A stretch of 64,000 nucleotides of DNA, taken from NCBI RefSeq assembly GCF_963678635.1, contig NC_087062.1:30094833-30158832 (forward strand), read 5' to 3'. The position numbers were made by a program, and so were the translations under genes. This document shows, piece by piece, positions 53,220-64,000 of this stretch. Source of the stretch: Symsagittifera roscoffensis (taxonomy: Eukaryota > Xenacoelomorpha > Acoela > Convolutidae). The notes under the pieces are model-generated. The model had not been told where the DNA came from and did not search any database. It saw nothing but the letters and a program-made list of their open reading frames with translations. Position 1 is the first letter of the stretch. Each line of letters begins with the position of its first letter.

Positions 53220-54440
53220 CTGAAAAACGGACAAATCTTCAAAAAAAATTAATCAGTTGTTCTTAGAGACCAGATTTGGAACGCTTGAGAGTAACATCAC
53301 AGCATAGGACTGAGCGTACAAATTAATTTGAGTTGTTTTGAAATTTTTTTGAGAACCTTTGAGAGAAACAATTCGATTTTCGAAGACCGCAACGACTTCA
53401 GTTATCATATTTGCAGCCCGCATTTGAAACCTCTGGGGCTAATTATGGAGTAACATTGACCCCTTAGAGTAGCATTATCCTGCCATAGGGTCGAGATTTG
53501 CAAATTTTAAGATATAAATTTGAAATTTAGATTTTATGAAACCTTTTGAAAAATCACAAAAATTGGCACATCTAGGAAAGAAGAAAACTTAAGCAGTCCA
53601 ATTGGAAGGCCAGATTTGCAACCTCTGAGATAACCCTGAGAGGATCCCACTATATGTTAGGTTTTTAATTAGTTCAAGTAAGTTTGAAAAATCTTTAAAA
53701 TCGTCATGAAAATTGTCACCAAAAGGAAAGCAAAATCTTTAACTGAAAACTTTTGACCAGCCCTATTTGAAAGCAAGATTTACAAATCTTAAAAATATTT
53801 GGACAGCATCCAACTAGAGCGTTGATATTTTCAGTTTCTGAAGCCTTTTGTGAGTTTTTGAAAGATTATAAAAACCGGCTAATCTTGGAAACTAAGAAAT
53901 TTTGAGCAGTCAAATTGTTTAGCAAAAATTGCAATATCTGAGATAATCTTGAGAGCACTTCGCTATATGGTTAGAAATTAAAAAAAAAAGTTCTTAATTT
54001 ATTATAAGAAAGTTTTAATTTTTCTTATACTATTTTCTTATATACAATTTTGCGAAATCACTTAAAGCGACATATCTCGGACTGAAAAAAAAACATGCCC
54101 AGTCACACCTGAAGGCAAAATTTTCAACAGCTGAAAGTATCTGAACAGCACCCAACTATGGCGTTAAGAATTTGAAATTCTGATGTTTCTTTCTAGGTCT
54201 AAGTGTTTTGAAAAAAATGTCGTATCTCGAGATCATTCACAATTAAAGGTACGATTGGCATTCTCACAATTATTGGACAGCACCCCATCATAGGGCTGGA
54301 AAATGTTTGAGAAAATTACAAATATCTACATATCTCGTACAAAAAAAAGATTTCGGAATTCAGATTTGGGGATATTTGGGGACCGAAATTGCATCCCATT
54401 GGAGAACCTTTACAGCAACCCACCATAGGATATCAAACTT
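53220..54440. repeat. Degenerate tandem array, about eight units of 130-185 bp
   Basis: A recurring phrase of the type 'AGATTTGCAACCTCTGAGATAACCCTGAGAGCACCCCACTATAGGGTT' appears near 53290, 53475, 53645, 53815, 53957, 54137, 54269 and 54414, each followed by AT-rich sequence. Copies are strongly diverged and spacing varies from about 130 to 185 bases. No coding potential. Confidence 0.6.
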
Positions 54441-54864
54441 CAGGTTTAATTTATCAAGTTTAAAATATTGAAACTAAGGCGGTCTTAATGCAAATAGGCC
54501 TGATCAATTTTTGAAGCGTGGCAGTTATAAACAAACAGTTATAATGAAAATAGGCCTGACTATTAGCCTAACTATTATAAACTGGAAACTCGAAAAATTC
54601 ATAAGCAGTTCAAGATACGATATAAGTTAAACGTGCAAATACTTTTTCGTGAAACATGAGAAATATTATGATAAAAAAGCTTAAGTATGGAGAAATGGTG
54701 AAACCCGCAGTTAAACATAAAAATTATGAAAAGAACATATAAATAGATTGAAAAGCAATCGCGAAATTTAATTATTATGTTTTGATGAGGCCCTTGACCT
54801 GAAAAAAGCTTTAATATATATTGAAATGAGACTTGTATTTGAACTGATTTCGAAATGAAACAAG

Positions 54865-56076
54865 ACTGCTCGTATCAGGGCGAAACCTTGAATGTTCCGA
54901 CTGCCTTTTAAGATTTATGGAGCAGTAATAACATCAAAAAATTCAATGAAATAAAACAAAATCAAAAAATAAATTTCTAGAATTTGAAATTTTTTATGAA
55001 AATCATCCCCCCACACGTCATACAAAGTACAAAAGGATAGATTTCGCTCCTTGTAACAAACCATTTATGGCGCATAAGCTTCTTTTAACCAATTTGGAAC
55101 GATTTCTAAGGCGGATTAACTCTCCGCTTACGCGTCAATAGCGGGAAATATATCGCGCGTTAATTGTACCATATTGGCCAAAATGGCAATCTTTAAACCC
55201 CTGTAACTTTAGAAAAAATGATCACAGGTAAAATATCTTTTCAAATTTGAGCTCAGGACAACAATACCTTTCGAATGATGTAAAAGAATTCCGTCAAAAA
55301 TGGCTAGTTAACAAGTCGAAATTTGTCTGAAGAAAAAAAACCCACCCCGAGCACAAATATTCCCTCACTTTTGTATCGAAAGTCGGAACAACAAGGATAG
55401 CCATTTAGTGTGAAATTAGCTCGTAATGTTCCGCAAAAACAAGTAGTAAGCCTGCTCGCTCGCATTATTGGCTCGAATTTAGACTAAAAACAAATATTTT
55501 GATCCTGTTTTTCTCACCACTGGGACCATTTTTAACAAATTTTTGTTGTTCCGACTTTCGATACGAAAGTAACGGAATATTTGTGCTCGGGGTGGGTTTT
55601 TTTTTCTTCAGACAAATGTCGACTTTTTAACTAGCCATTTTTGACGGAATTTTTTTACATCATTCGAAAGGTATTGTTGTCCTGATCTCAAATTTGAAAA
55701 GATATTTCACCTGTGATCATTTTTCGTAAAGTTATAGGGATTTAAAGATAGCCATTTTGGCCAATTTGGGACAATTAACGCGCGATATATTTAGGGCTAT
55801 TAACGCGAGAGCGGAGAGTTAATCCGTCTTAAAATCGTTCCAAATTGGTTGAAAGAAGCTTATTTGCCATAAGTGATTTGTTACAAGGAGCAAAATTTAT
55901 CGTTTTATACTTTGTATGGCGTGTGGGGGGATGATTTTCACAAAAAAAAAATTCAAATTTTAGAGAAAAAAAATTTCATTTTTTTTTTCTTACATTTAAT
56001 TTTCTAATGTTATTACTGTCCATAAAACCTTAAAAGGCAGTCGGAACATTCAGGGCTTCGCCCTGATACGAGTAGT
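54865..56076. mobile_element. Foldback (long inverted repeat) element in GPCR intron 1
   Basis: Arms 54865-55393 and 55545-56076 (about 530 bp each) are inverse complements, with many substitutions and small indels. Outer ends are ACTGCTCGTATCAGGGCG and its complement; inner ends are TCGGAACAAC and GTTGTTCCGA. The 151-bp spacer is made of dispersed-repeat sequence. No transposase. The 12-base GGGCTTCGCCC hairpin lies near the right outer end. A clear target duplication was not found. Confidence 0.85.
55394..55530. repeat. Dispersed repeat fragment in foldback spacer
   Basis: Reads 'aaggatagcc', 'agtagtaagcctgctcgctcgcattattggctcgaatttagactaaaaac' and 'tttttctcacca', landmarks shared with 12140-12364 and 52010-52070. 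Confidence 0.65.
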
Positions 56077-56077
56077 T

Positions 56078-56265
56078 TTGTTGTCGTTTGAACCACGACT
56101 GAAAAGACTTTAATATGATTTATCGCTCAATCCGTTACAAAAAATATTTAAGTTGACTGATTGTACGTGAAAAACAAAAAAGAAGAGAAAGAAAATAAAA
56201 AAAAATAAAACACACCTGAATACAAAATTCTATCTCATTTTTTGAATAGTCGGAACAATCAAACA
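56078..56265. repeat. Dispersed repeat, fourth copy (right half)
   Basis: 'gtttgaaccacgactgaaaagac', 'agttgactgattgtacgtgaaaa', 'aaaacacacctgaatacaaaattctatctcattttttgaatagtcggaaca'. Begins at the outer end of the foldback element. Confidence 0.65.
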
Positions 56266-57383
56266 TAAAATATACCTTGCATGCGCTGCCCTGACTTAAC
56301 ATGTGCAACCCTGTCCTTCCTTGCCCTACCCAGGCTCGCCTAGCTCAGCACTGCCCTGCCCTGCTCTCAAAACTTCTAGAAATTTTCTCCTGACGTTTGG
56401 CGTCGACCAAAAAAAGAGCTTAAACAAAAACTATTCAAGTCCTACATAGAAAAAAATGTCTAGATTGTTGATGCTTTAACAATGTCTCTAATCAACAAAA
56501 TCATTGTCCGCAATAAATTGCTCAAACATTGCGTCCATAGAGCATTAAGCAAAACATTTGAAAGTAGATTAACTACAGTACTAAAAATTCTGTGATAAGG
56601 CTAAGCCGACAAAATACAGACCGAAGATGATTGGTGGACTCAAAGGAAAACCCAAAAATAGATCCTCGCCTGATTCGAATATATGGCTTTGCCATTCAAG
56701 GCGTGGTTGATACCTCTAGGGGCTAAGTTTGACGGAGAAGCACATAAACTTAAACTTATCATAAGCCAAGCTATGAAACCATTCAAGTGATTTTGTTTAA
56801 CGAACTGAAAAAGCTATAACAAATTTATTTAACAAATTACCTGAAAAAGTATATATTCCAATTTGATAACTCGTAATAAAATATTAATTAACCTTTCAGA
56901 CTTTCAGTGTACAAAAACGCCTAATTATTGCTACAAAAACGCCTTCAAACCTGCAAATTTTTTATAATTTTTTTCAGAACTTAAAGCTCTTTGAATTTCA
57001 AAGAACAGTTTAATTTTGATAGTTTTGATAAAATTAACCCATATTGAGAAGAATGAGTCAATAAGTAAATTTATTTTTCCGGTGAAAATTTGAAAAAAAC
57101 TCTAGTTTGCAATTAAAAGTCAATCACGTTTTTCGATGTTTCTCATTTCAAGTGTTTGATGGCCGAGTTTGCTGAACTTAAGAACAAGCCGAAATCAGAA
57201 CAAAAGGACTGAACTTAAGAAATCAAAATTCAAACCGCGAAAAACTTAAATTCGAGCGGGAACAAAATTAAAGAATTTTACCTGAAAAAAAAAACAACTG
57301 TATGAGAGTTTTCACTACGTCCATTGACTCTTAAAAAGCAGAAGCTATCAATACTTATCTTCTGACCGAGTGAGCCTTTTCAG

Positions 57384-57555
57384 CTGGACGCACTGGGGCT
57401 GGGCGTTGGTGCTCACAAGGAGTTCGATGTTCTGCAAGTTCGGCCAGTGGATCAGCTACTTCACAACTTTCGGAACACAGTATACTCTTGTGTTGTTCAC
57501 CTTCGACCGATTTCTGGCCATAACGAGACCCATTATGTACAAGAACAGTCTCAAG
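57384..57555 (+). CDS. GPCR exon 2 (ECL1, TM3)
   Basis: Acceptor CCTTTTCAG before 57384; the phase joins exon 1 exactly to give ...IVNIG-WTHWGW. TM3 includes SSMFCKFGQWISYFTTFGTQ with the conserved Cys (3.25), then TLVLFTFDRFLAITRPIMY. The E/DRY box is FDRF, a variant common in invertebrate peptide receptors. The likely end is SLK|GCAGAT at 57555, a GC donor, which leaves phase 0 and matches exon 3. A GT donor in a useful phase was not found nearby. Confidence 0.8.
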
Positions 57556-58358
57556 GCAGATTTTTTGAATATTAGGAATCCACAATCCGAAAAAAAACGA
57601 AGACAAACATTTATTATATACCTTATATACTTTAGTAGCAAATTATTGTAAGCTAGAGGAAAGACGCGTGTACTTTTAAAAGTGATTTGGTTACGACTTA
57701 CAATTTTGAGGGTGCCAGTTTTTTCTCAAGTCGAAATTCGCACCAATCTGTGTAAATTTGGGGAATTGCACTCAAATATCCAAAAACCTTTTGCTCAAAA
57801 ACAACTTTTTGTGCAGTTTGATCAAAAAAAACTTGCAATTGAGGGTTTTTTATATTAATTAGTAAAATTAAGAAGATTAATTGAAAATTGGGATCCCATT
57901 TTGGAAAAAAAAATGTTGAATTGAAATAAAAAATAAATTAAAATAAAAAAATATCATTTTTTTCTCTTACAACATTTCAATCCTTTTATTACTTCATGAA
58001 GAAAAACCCGAAACGGTTTCCAGGTAAAAATTATCCTTTCATCCAATGATATTTAACAAAAAAAGATAGCCCTTATTAGAATGAATTTAAAATGAAAAAA
58101 AAAAATTCGCACATTTGGCCCATTGCATTACAAAACACTCGAAACAATGAGAACAAAATAATTTTCTTCTGAAAAACTAAGCTGATTAAACTACTTGAAA
58201 AATGTCTAACATCTCCAGAAATTTCATACTGTTGTCTTGGATGATGTTCATAAACAGCCTTAAAAACTATTTAAAATCAATGACCGTGCGGCGACAGAGT
58301 CGCAAAAACGTAGGTCAACTCTCATAAAAAAGTTCATTTCGAGAAACTATTTTACATT

Positions 58359-58555
58359 GGCGAAGCTGCACTTCGCAAACAAGCGAATAAAGAGCGAAAG
58401 TAGCTCTGAAATGGTTAGAAAATAAAAAAGGTATAACCAATAAAAATTTTGCTTAGGCCTGAAAACAAACCCCCAAACTTATGAGTGACATTCACACACC
58501 CTAGGATCTGCGCCGTATCCGCTCACCAAGAAACAAACACTAGGAGCCCAACTGG
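58359..58555. repeat. Putative SINE-like copy beginning with the GCGAAG hairpin
   Basis: GGCGAAGCTGCACTTCGCAAAC at the start and 'aacaaacactagg' at the end, as in 62992-63195, but the tRNA-like middle is not recognisable here. Confidence 0.35.
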
Positions 58556-59730
58556 AGCTAAGGATATCTGATTGTTAACGTTTTTTTGGAGTTTGCTGAT
58601 GCATAAGATAATGCGTTATTCTCAAAATGTGTCAAAATCTAAAAAATTGCATATGTGCTAACTCTATAGATGATTTTAAACAAGAAAAAGACTGAGAATA
58701 CGCTTTTGCAGTAGAAATGGCATCTCCGTTGATTAATTTAATTTCTCTCTTTGTAGAATTGGCAAGGTCGTTTTGGGGAAATGGAGCAAAGTACAGAAAT
58801 GTTTCGAAAGTCAAATAATTGATCAGTCTATAGCAGATTCCTTGCCAGAATTGGAAACATTTGCTTATTCATGGATTTTTGTTCCTGCTGTTTTATTCAA
58901 TTGATACCTCTATTTTGGATTTGGCAACATAGTTTTCGAGAAAAGTCAAAAAAATTCCGAACAGCGGTCATTATTTCCAAAATATCACATTGTTTCTCTG
59001 CACAAACCAGGTCGTAGCCGTTATGTAGAAAAAATTTCATGCTCTTATCGTTTTGATTAGACCTTGATTTCAAATCTGGTAGGGTATTTTTCAAACACCG
59101 TCTAAATTTCAAAACAGACACTTTCTGAATCGAAAACTAATTTTCTACAAAAAAATGGGGCGTAGCGTCTTACGTAAGTAGAACGTCCGGTGAAGTGAAA
59201 GAGACTAACGGAATAACCAGGAAGACAGGGGACTAAATCGGTTAACAGTTCAGTTCATGAAAGAGTTTAGTTTTTTTACGAAAAAGAGCAAATTTTCAGA
59301 GTCGCAAAAAATAAGAGTAACTAAAAACAAATTCCAAACAGTTTCCTATTGTCTATTTTTCTATTTAAAAAAAAAAAAACTAGCCACCAATAAGCCGGTT
59401 AAACAATATAAGGCTATGAAGCAAAAATCAACCAGATATGATAATGCTAAGGTGCCAACGAGATGCCGAATTTATTTCCGGCTTAGGTTTGAAAAAACGG
59501 ATACTGTAAAATGACACTACGCTCCGCTTACAGAAAAATTCGAGTTTTCGGACCCAATCCTTTTGAAACAGGCAAAAACTTTTGAATAAGTCGCGCTCGA
59601 AGATAAGCAGCATGAGCTGAGTAAGCCGCTATAACATAAGTCGAACCTGTTGAGCCAAAAAAAAACAAAAAAAAAAGAATTTAAAATCAGAGTTGGTAAG
59701 TTTACAAACTAAAAAAAAAGTTTCAACACA

Positions 59731-59775
59731 GAGGCGAAGCGGAGCTTTGCACCACTTGCGATACAACACAAACAT
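59731..59775. repeat. GCGAAG hairpin motif, copy 3
   Basis: GAGGCGAAGCGGAGCTTTGCACC followed by 'acttgcgat'; preceded by 'cacaga' as the 62992 copy is preceded by 'cgcaga'. Confidence 0.5.
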
Positions 59776-61357
59776 AAAAAAAGCACAAAAAACCGAAAAC
59801 AAAATAAAAATTTTTGAAACTTTCCAATGTATCGATAGACGTTAATTCTAGGCAAACATGCCAGACACCTAAATAATAATTCGGCAACATCTGAACAAAA
59901 ATTACGAAAAGAAACAAAGCCGATAATTTTTGAGCAGCCTCAAATTCAACCAAAAAATGTGATTTTATTTTAAAAAAGTTTGAAGTTACACCTTAAACAG
60001 CAATGGAAAGCACTTGCACTTGCAATTACAATAAAAAATTACAGCACAAGAAAAGTCTATGATTTGATAACTAAGCGAACAACCTTTGAGCTGAAGCCAA
60101 TCGAACCGAAAAAAAAAGATTTTATGAATAACTTTTGAAATATTTTTCACTTCCCTCACCTGAAATTAGAATGAGCAACTTTTGCATTTGCAACTACAAT
60201 GAAAAACGTCTATAGCAAAAGCAAAATCTGTTGTGTTAAATTTGGATTTTCAAGTAATTGAGCAAGTGGTTTATCTGATTTTGTTAAACTAGTTGTTAAT
60301 TAGAAAAAAATCTATATTCCAGTTTTTACAATAGAAATTACAATAGAAACTATTTAAATCAAAATTTGATACACCGAGCTATGAAAAGAAACTGCTTTAA
60401 AAGTGTACCAGATGATATAAATTGCAATGAGAAAATCAGCAGGCAGAAAAAAAAACATTTTTTCGATTAATATGTTTGAAACAATGAAATACCACCTCAA
60501 ATGAGCTGAGAGGTTATTTCATCGGAATTTTAAAAAAATTGAGCCTTTCAACAGACTTGAGTATATCAGCAGAATTTGTAAAAGTTGTTTACGGGAAAAA
60601 ACGTCTAGTTCCCAATTTAAAATCACTTTCTCTCGGAAGTGAAAAAATCTTTAATTAAAATTTAAAAAAATTCTTTTGATTTTTAGTGCTGTTGATTTTG
60701 TCTTTGATTTCATTAAAAGTAATAATTTACGACAAAAGAAAAAAAGAAGATAAAAAAGAATAGAAACAAAACTTAATCTAAGAACCACATTTGGGGACAA
60801 AGAAAACCTTTTTGAAGAAAAAAAATACAAAGAGTAGTTTAGAATTTTAATCCAAAAAGATAACTTTTGAAAAAAACTTTGTAATGCTCCTGCACACGTC
60901 ATTGCAGAAGTAAGCCCATGCACTTTCTTAAATGAAACTTATCATTCAGAAAAAAGCCAATAGAGCAGCAGTCGAAAACAAGGTAGTCGAAAAGCCGTAT
61001 ATTCTTCTTGTCGTTAATATGAATCGAGACGAGAACAAAATAGCTGAAAAAGAAATAAATAAATGCTTAGCAGAAAAACTCGCTATGCCACCTCACGTAA
61101 GTTGGCGACTGCGTAAACCATAATAAACAAGAGTAGCTTTCTATTAGATGTGGAAGAAAAAACGTTAACGGGGGAAAAAGTAGTTCCCGATTACAAGATA
61201 CTTGTGAACATCAGCGATTTCTGGAATTGACTAAATCAGATTTCAAAGCGTCTTTACACTTTGCCAATAAAATTTTGAATCAATGAACAAATCTCAAGAT
61301 GACCTGAAAACCGTTTAAACACTTTTGTGGAATCTTAACTTGACTACACATTTGAAG

Positions 61358-61590
61358 ACAAAACTGTGGTACCCAGTCGCAGCAACTGGACTCACTTACA
61401 CACTGGTGGTACTCCTACTTTCCGGCAACCTCTACATGTTCACTCTGGAGAATGGCGCCTGTCTGATTGACTCCAGTTTGAGCAATCGCATGCAAACAAC
61501 GTACTTCCACTACAGTGTCACTTTTCTCTACTGTGGATTCCCAGCCGCCATTTTGTTCATACTAAACCTGGCCATCATCTTCAAACTCAA
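61358..61590 (+). CDS. GPCR exon 3 (TM4, ECL2, TM5)
   Basis: Starts after TTTGAAG at 61358 (TKLWYPVAATG), phase 0. TM4 is VAATGLTYTLVVLLLSGNLY and lacks the usual Trp 4.50. ECL2 has the partner Cys in ENGACLIDSS. TM5 is YFHYSVTFLYCGFPAAILFILNLAIIF with the conserved Pro. Donor CTCAA|GTATGT at 61591, phase 2. TM6 and TM7 are not found before 64000, so the gene continues to the right of the window. The acceptor tract is poor in pyrimidines, so the exact start is less certain. Confidence 0.8.
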
Positions 61591-62461
61591 GTATGTGTTG
61601 CCTAAAAATGTCTTCTTTTTTGAGAAAATAGTGAATCTCTTTTCGACTTTTTGCCTTAGAGCTTGAACTTGAAACGCTCTGTTTTTAACGAAATTAAAAA
61701 TATATGCTAAGGTCATGGCTTTTTAAAAAATTGTAGTTCAAAAACTAGTCCTGCTGGTTGTTCTTCTTGATCATAGATCGTTCTATTCGAAATTTTCTGA
61801 TTTTCGAACAAAATACAGAAAATTTGCCAGACAAAAGTTATTTCAAAACAATTGTTATGGCACTTTTTAAAATAACTTTTGAAGATATCAATGTCGTTTG
61901 ATCAAAATCAAAAACGCAAAAAATTTGATATTTTCTAGTTTGGCCATTTTGGTACAATTAATGTTAAAATTTTTGAATAATGCATTAACAGATGCAAATT
62001 TCATCACTTTGTCCTAAACAAAAAATTTAGTTCATTAAATTTAAAAATGTTTATTGCCAGGGCAGTCAATGAAAACATGCATAACAAACTCGAAAAAGCA
62101 TAGAACATTCAGGTAATTTAAGCTTAGCGAAGTACAAATTAGACTGAAAAACAAAATAATTCAAAGCAATTTTTCTTGATACTGTGAATAATTATTCTGT
62201 TTTTGGAATTTGGAATTGGAATCTAAGGCTTTAAACAAAACCAGACTTGATTCCCAACCTGCTACCCGTGAGTTTCCTAAAATTGGGTGAAAGCAAATCA
62301 ACTTACGCCATAGATTTTCAAGTCACTTTGTGACGAGGTCGGAACCAAATGTTAATTTTTTAAATTAATTTTGCATAGTTTTGCAATTAAACTAATTTCC
62401 TTGATCATTTTTTGAGGCAAGACTTTTTGCGCTGGTGAAAAATTACAAAAAGTAAAATGCT

Positions 62462-62840
62462 ACATAACAGGCGGTGATAAAAATATATATTGAATATTCA
62501 AATTCAGTTATTAATTTTATTGGTTTGGTCTGCTTCTTCAAGAGCAAAAATATCTGTTTTTTTGGGCATTTATTCGCACACAAAATTCATTTGGTGGAAT
62601 TCTATTTAGGAAAATCATATCATTTAAGAACAATTTTCCAGCTCACATTCCAACACTCTTTTACTTCAGAATTAAATTTTAATTTAAATTGCTATATGAC
62701 ACGCGTGATAAAGTTTTTTATTGAATATTCCACCTTAGTTATTTTTTTATTGGTTTGGTTTGTTTCTTCAAGAGCAAAAATGTCACACATAAAATTGATG
62801 TGGTCGAATTCTATTTAGCAAAAATCGTATTAACTAAATA
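62462..62840. repeat. Diverged tandem duplication, two units of about 220 bp
   Basis: Both units read 'gctaca/tata...gtgataaaa...tattgaatattc...ttattggtttggt(c/t)tg(c/t)ttcttcaagagcaaaaat' and end 'gaattctatttag'. The units start near 62462 and 62685. Stable frames across them have no motif. Confidence 0.75.
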
Positions 62841-62991
62841 GAATTTTCGAGATTTGAAAAACTCTTTTTCAACGATGTCAACGGCTCAACTTCAAATTGA
62901 ATATTATATTCTTCTTACAGACAGTTCTTTTTCAGCGATGGATTTTTACACTGAGACAATTTACGAGCTTTTTGAAAGCAATTTTTGACGC

Positions 62992-63195
62992 AGAGGCGAA
63001 GCTGCTCTTCGCAAACCCTGGCGAGAACACGACAAAAAGCAGTTCTTGACATGAGGTGCAAAAAGTAGAAAGTATTAAATTAGTTTTTAAAAAATTCGGC
63101 TACGTCTCGGATTTGATTTGCCACCTCGAGCTATTGAGTCTCACGCATTAACACCTCAGCCACGGACGCCTAATAAATCACAAACACTAGCCAAA
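62992..63195 (-). repeat. Putative tRNA-derived SINE
   Basis: On the minus strand it starts with tRNA-like sequence (63171 to 63099) and ends at the GCGAAGAGCAGCTTCGCC hairpin near 62995. The plus-strand end 'tcacaaacactag' is shared with the 58359-58555 copy. Assigned from the A-box-like word and recurrence of the hairpin only. Confidence 0.4.
63099..63171 (-). tRNA. tRNA-like sequence (probably SINE head or decayed tRNA)
   Basis: 73 bases beginning GGCGTCCGTGGCTGAGGTG, which contains an A-box-like TGGCTGAGGTG, and ending ATCAAATCCGAGACGTAGCC, a weak B-box (C.AATCC). The acceptor ends pair only at GGC/GCC and the anticodon stem is poor. A functional tRNA is therefore unlikely and no anticodon is assigned. 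Confidence 0.3.
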
Positions 63196-64000
63196 AATGA
63201 AAACTTCAATGCTAAAGATCATGGTTATAGCAGATGAGCCACCAAATAATATAACACTTTTAATGAACTTTTATTTGCTAGTTAGGTTAGAAAAAAGGTT
63301 ATACTCATAAAAATAAATAGTTCTCAGGAATAACATTGTGGGCAGATTATTAAATTTACAAAGCACGCCAACAATTTTACTGTCTATGAGAGCACCATTT
63401 GTTCTACAGGTCCGTTCACAGTTGTCTCAAAGCGAAAATTTATACTAAAACACAAACGCTCAGAAGCTGGTAAGTGTATTAAGGCAAGAAATAGAAATGA
63501 TGTACAGTCTTTGAATGCTGTGAATTTACTAGCCTTCAAACTCATTCCAAAGTGATTTGAGGCAAATTCTTTGGTTCCAAAGCCCTAAATAAGAACCAGC
63601 AATTGTTATTGACTGTGTAAGTCCATTAAAAAAAATTACTCATATTTTAAGCTTTTAATCTTTGTTGCAAGAATAAAGTTTGTCAACTGAATCGACCAGC
63701 GGAACACTCGGAGCTTCAGGGTGATAGCAACATTCATGTTAACTTCATGTCTAAGCTGACGCTTCGTCGTAATTCTTATTCATCTGATAAAAGTTGTTTC
63801 AACTGCGATACAATATTACTCGCATCAGAGCAAAGATTTGAATAATCAAACTGCCCTTTGAAGTGTCAGGAACAGTTTTGATAGCTTTGTTTTTATTCTA
63901 AATTGGCAATTTCTAAATTGGCAAACTAACATACCTTTTCCATTTTGAAACCAGCGCGTTATGAAATTCTTTAAAACGTGTTCATTAAAAATAGACCTTT

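Larger units (their letters stand above)
52866..57383 (+). other. GPCR intron 1 (4.5 kb)
   Basis: Bounded by G|GTAGGC and TTTTCAG. It contains degenerate tandem repeats (53220-54440), a foldback element (54865-56076), dispersed-repeat fragments (55394-55530, 56078-56265), and otherwise AT-rich sequence with no coding frame of note. Confidence 0.75.
57556..61357 (+). other. GPCR intron 2 (3.8 kb)
   Basis: No gene in it. Contains copies 2 and 3 of the GCGAAG hairpin motif (58359, 59731) and a loosely repeated Gln/Leu-codon-like phrase ('cacttgcacttgcaattacaataaaaaa' near 60010 and 'cttttgcatttgcaactacaatgaaaaac' near 60178). Confidence 0.65.
61591..64000 (+). other. GPCR intron 3 (5' part), to the right edge
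   Basis: No further GPCR exon recognised. Contains a tandem duplication (62462-62840) and a tRNA-like/SINE-like sequence (62992-63195). Otherwise AT-rich. Confidence 0.55.

Noticed and set aside
62474-62818. 114-codon plus-strand frame, Phe-rich
   Set aside because: Lies across a diverged tandem duplication in intron 3 and has no motif; composition is that of AT-rich DNA.
63099-63171. Functional tRNA gene
   Set aside because: Acceptor and anticodon stems do not pair well and the B-box is weak; kept only as tRNA-like.

Overview
This is eukaryotic, AT-rich, repeat-dominated nuclear DNA, most likely from an invertebrate metazoan. The evidence is a spliced rhodopsin-class neuropeptide-type GPCR gene at the right, plus remnants of LINE, BEL/Pao, Ty3/gypsy and Polinton-type elements. 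I cannot name the species. Almost all coding sequence left of 52 kb belongs to mobile elements, and nearly all of it is broken.

Layout. 1-2349: about 18 head-to-tail copies of a 129-bp satellite that runs off the left edge. 2990-4227: decayed non-LTR (LINE) reverse transcriptase. 4590-10575: decayed BEL/Pao retrotransposon (gag, protease/RT, RNase H, integrase pieces) containing a long internal direct duplication. 10590-11262: RNase H and C-terminus of a second LINE, abutting the BEL end. 12371-27511: a 15.1-kb, almost perfect palindrome bounded by a 6-bp target duplication (TTGGGT), with ends 5'-AG...CT-3'. Each 7.5-kb arm carries an outward-facing, two-intron gene for a zinc-finger/DNA polymerase B protein. 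30000-51336: a 21.3-kb Ty3/gypsy-type LTR element on the minus strand with 1.9-kb LTRs. In its transcription order it carries a basic ORF that crosses the LTR boundary, a gag region with a 1,038-bp tandem duplication, CCHC nucleocapsid, DSG protease, YLDD reverse transcriptase, RNase H, integrase with a GPY-type end, Pro/Ser/Thr-rich and env-like regions, and two more ORFs. 52603 to the right edge: exons 1-3 (TM1-TM5) of a GPCR gene, with TM6-7 beyond the window. Its first intron holds degenerate tandem repeats and a 1.2-kb foldback element.

How it fits together. The Polinton-type element landed inside an older dispersed repeat whose relatives recur near 29.0, 51.6-52.2, 55.4 and 56.1 kb. Its palindrome has the 6-bp target duplication and AG ends expected of Polinton/Maverick elements. 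However, it contains only the polymerase gene, twice, and I find no integrase, packaging ATPase, protease or capsid gene. The simplest reading is a copy-back (snap-back) replication product of a protein-primed element, integrated by enzymes supplied in trans. The two arms have since decayed independently, with different frameshifts and stops in each. This is the most unusual object in the window. The LTR-spanning ORF, the ATGA-overlapping ORF after env, and the extra 184-residue ORF of the LTR element are the next most interesting.
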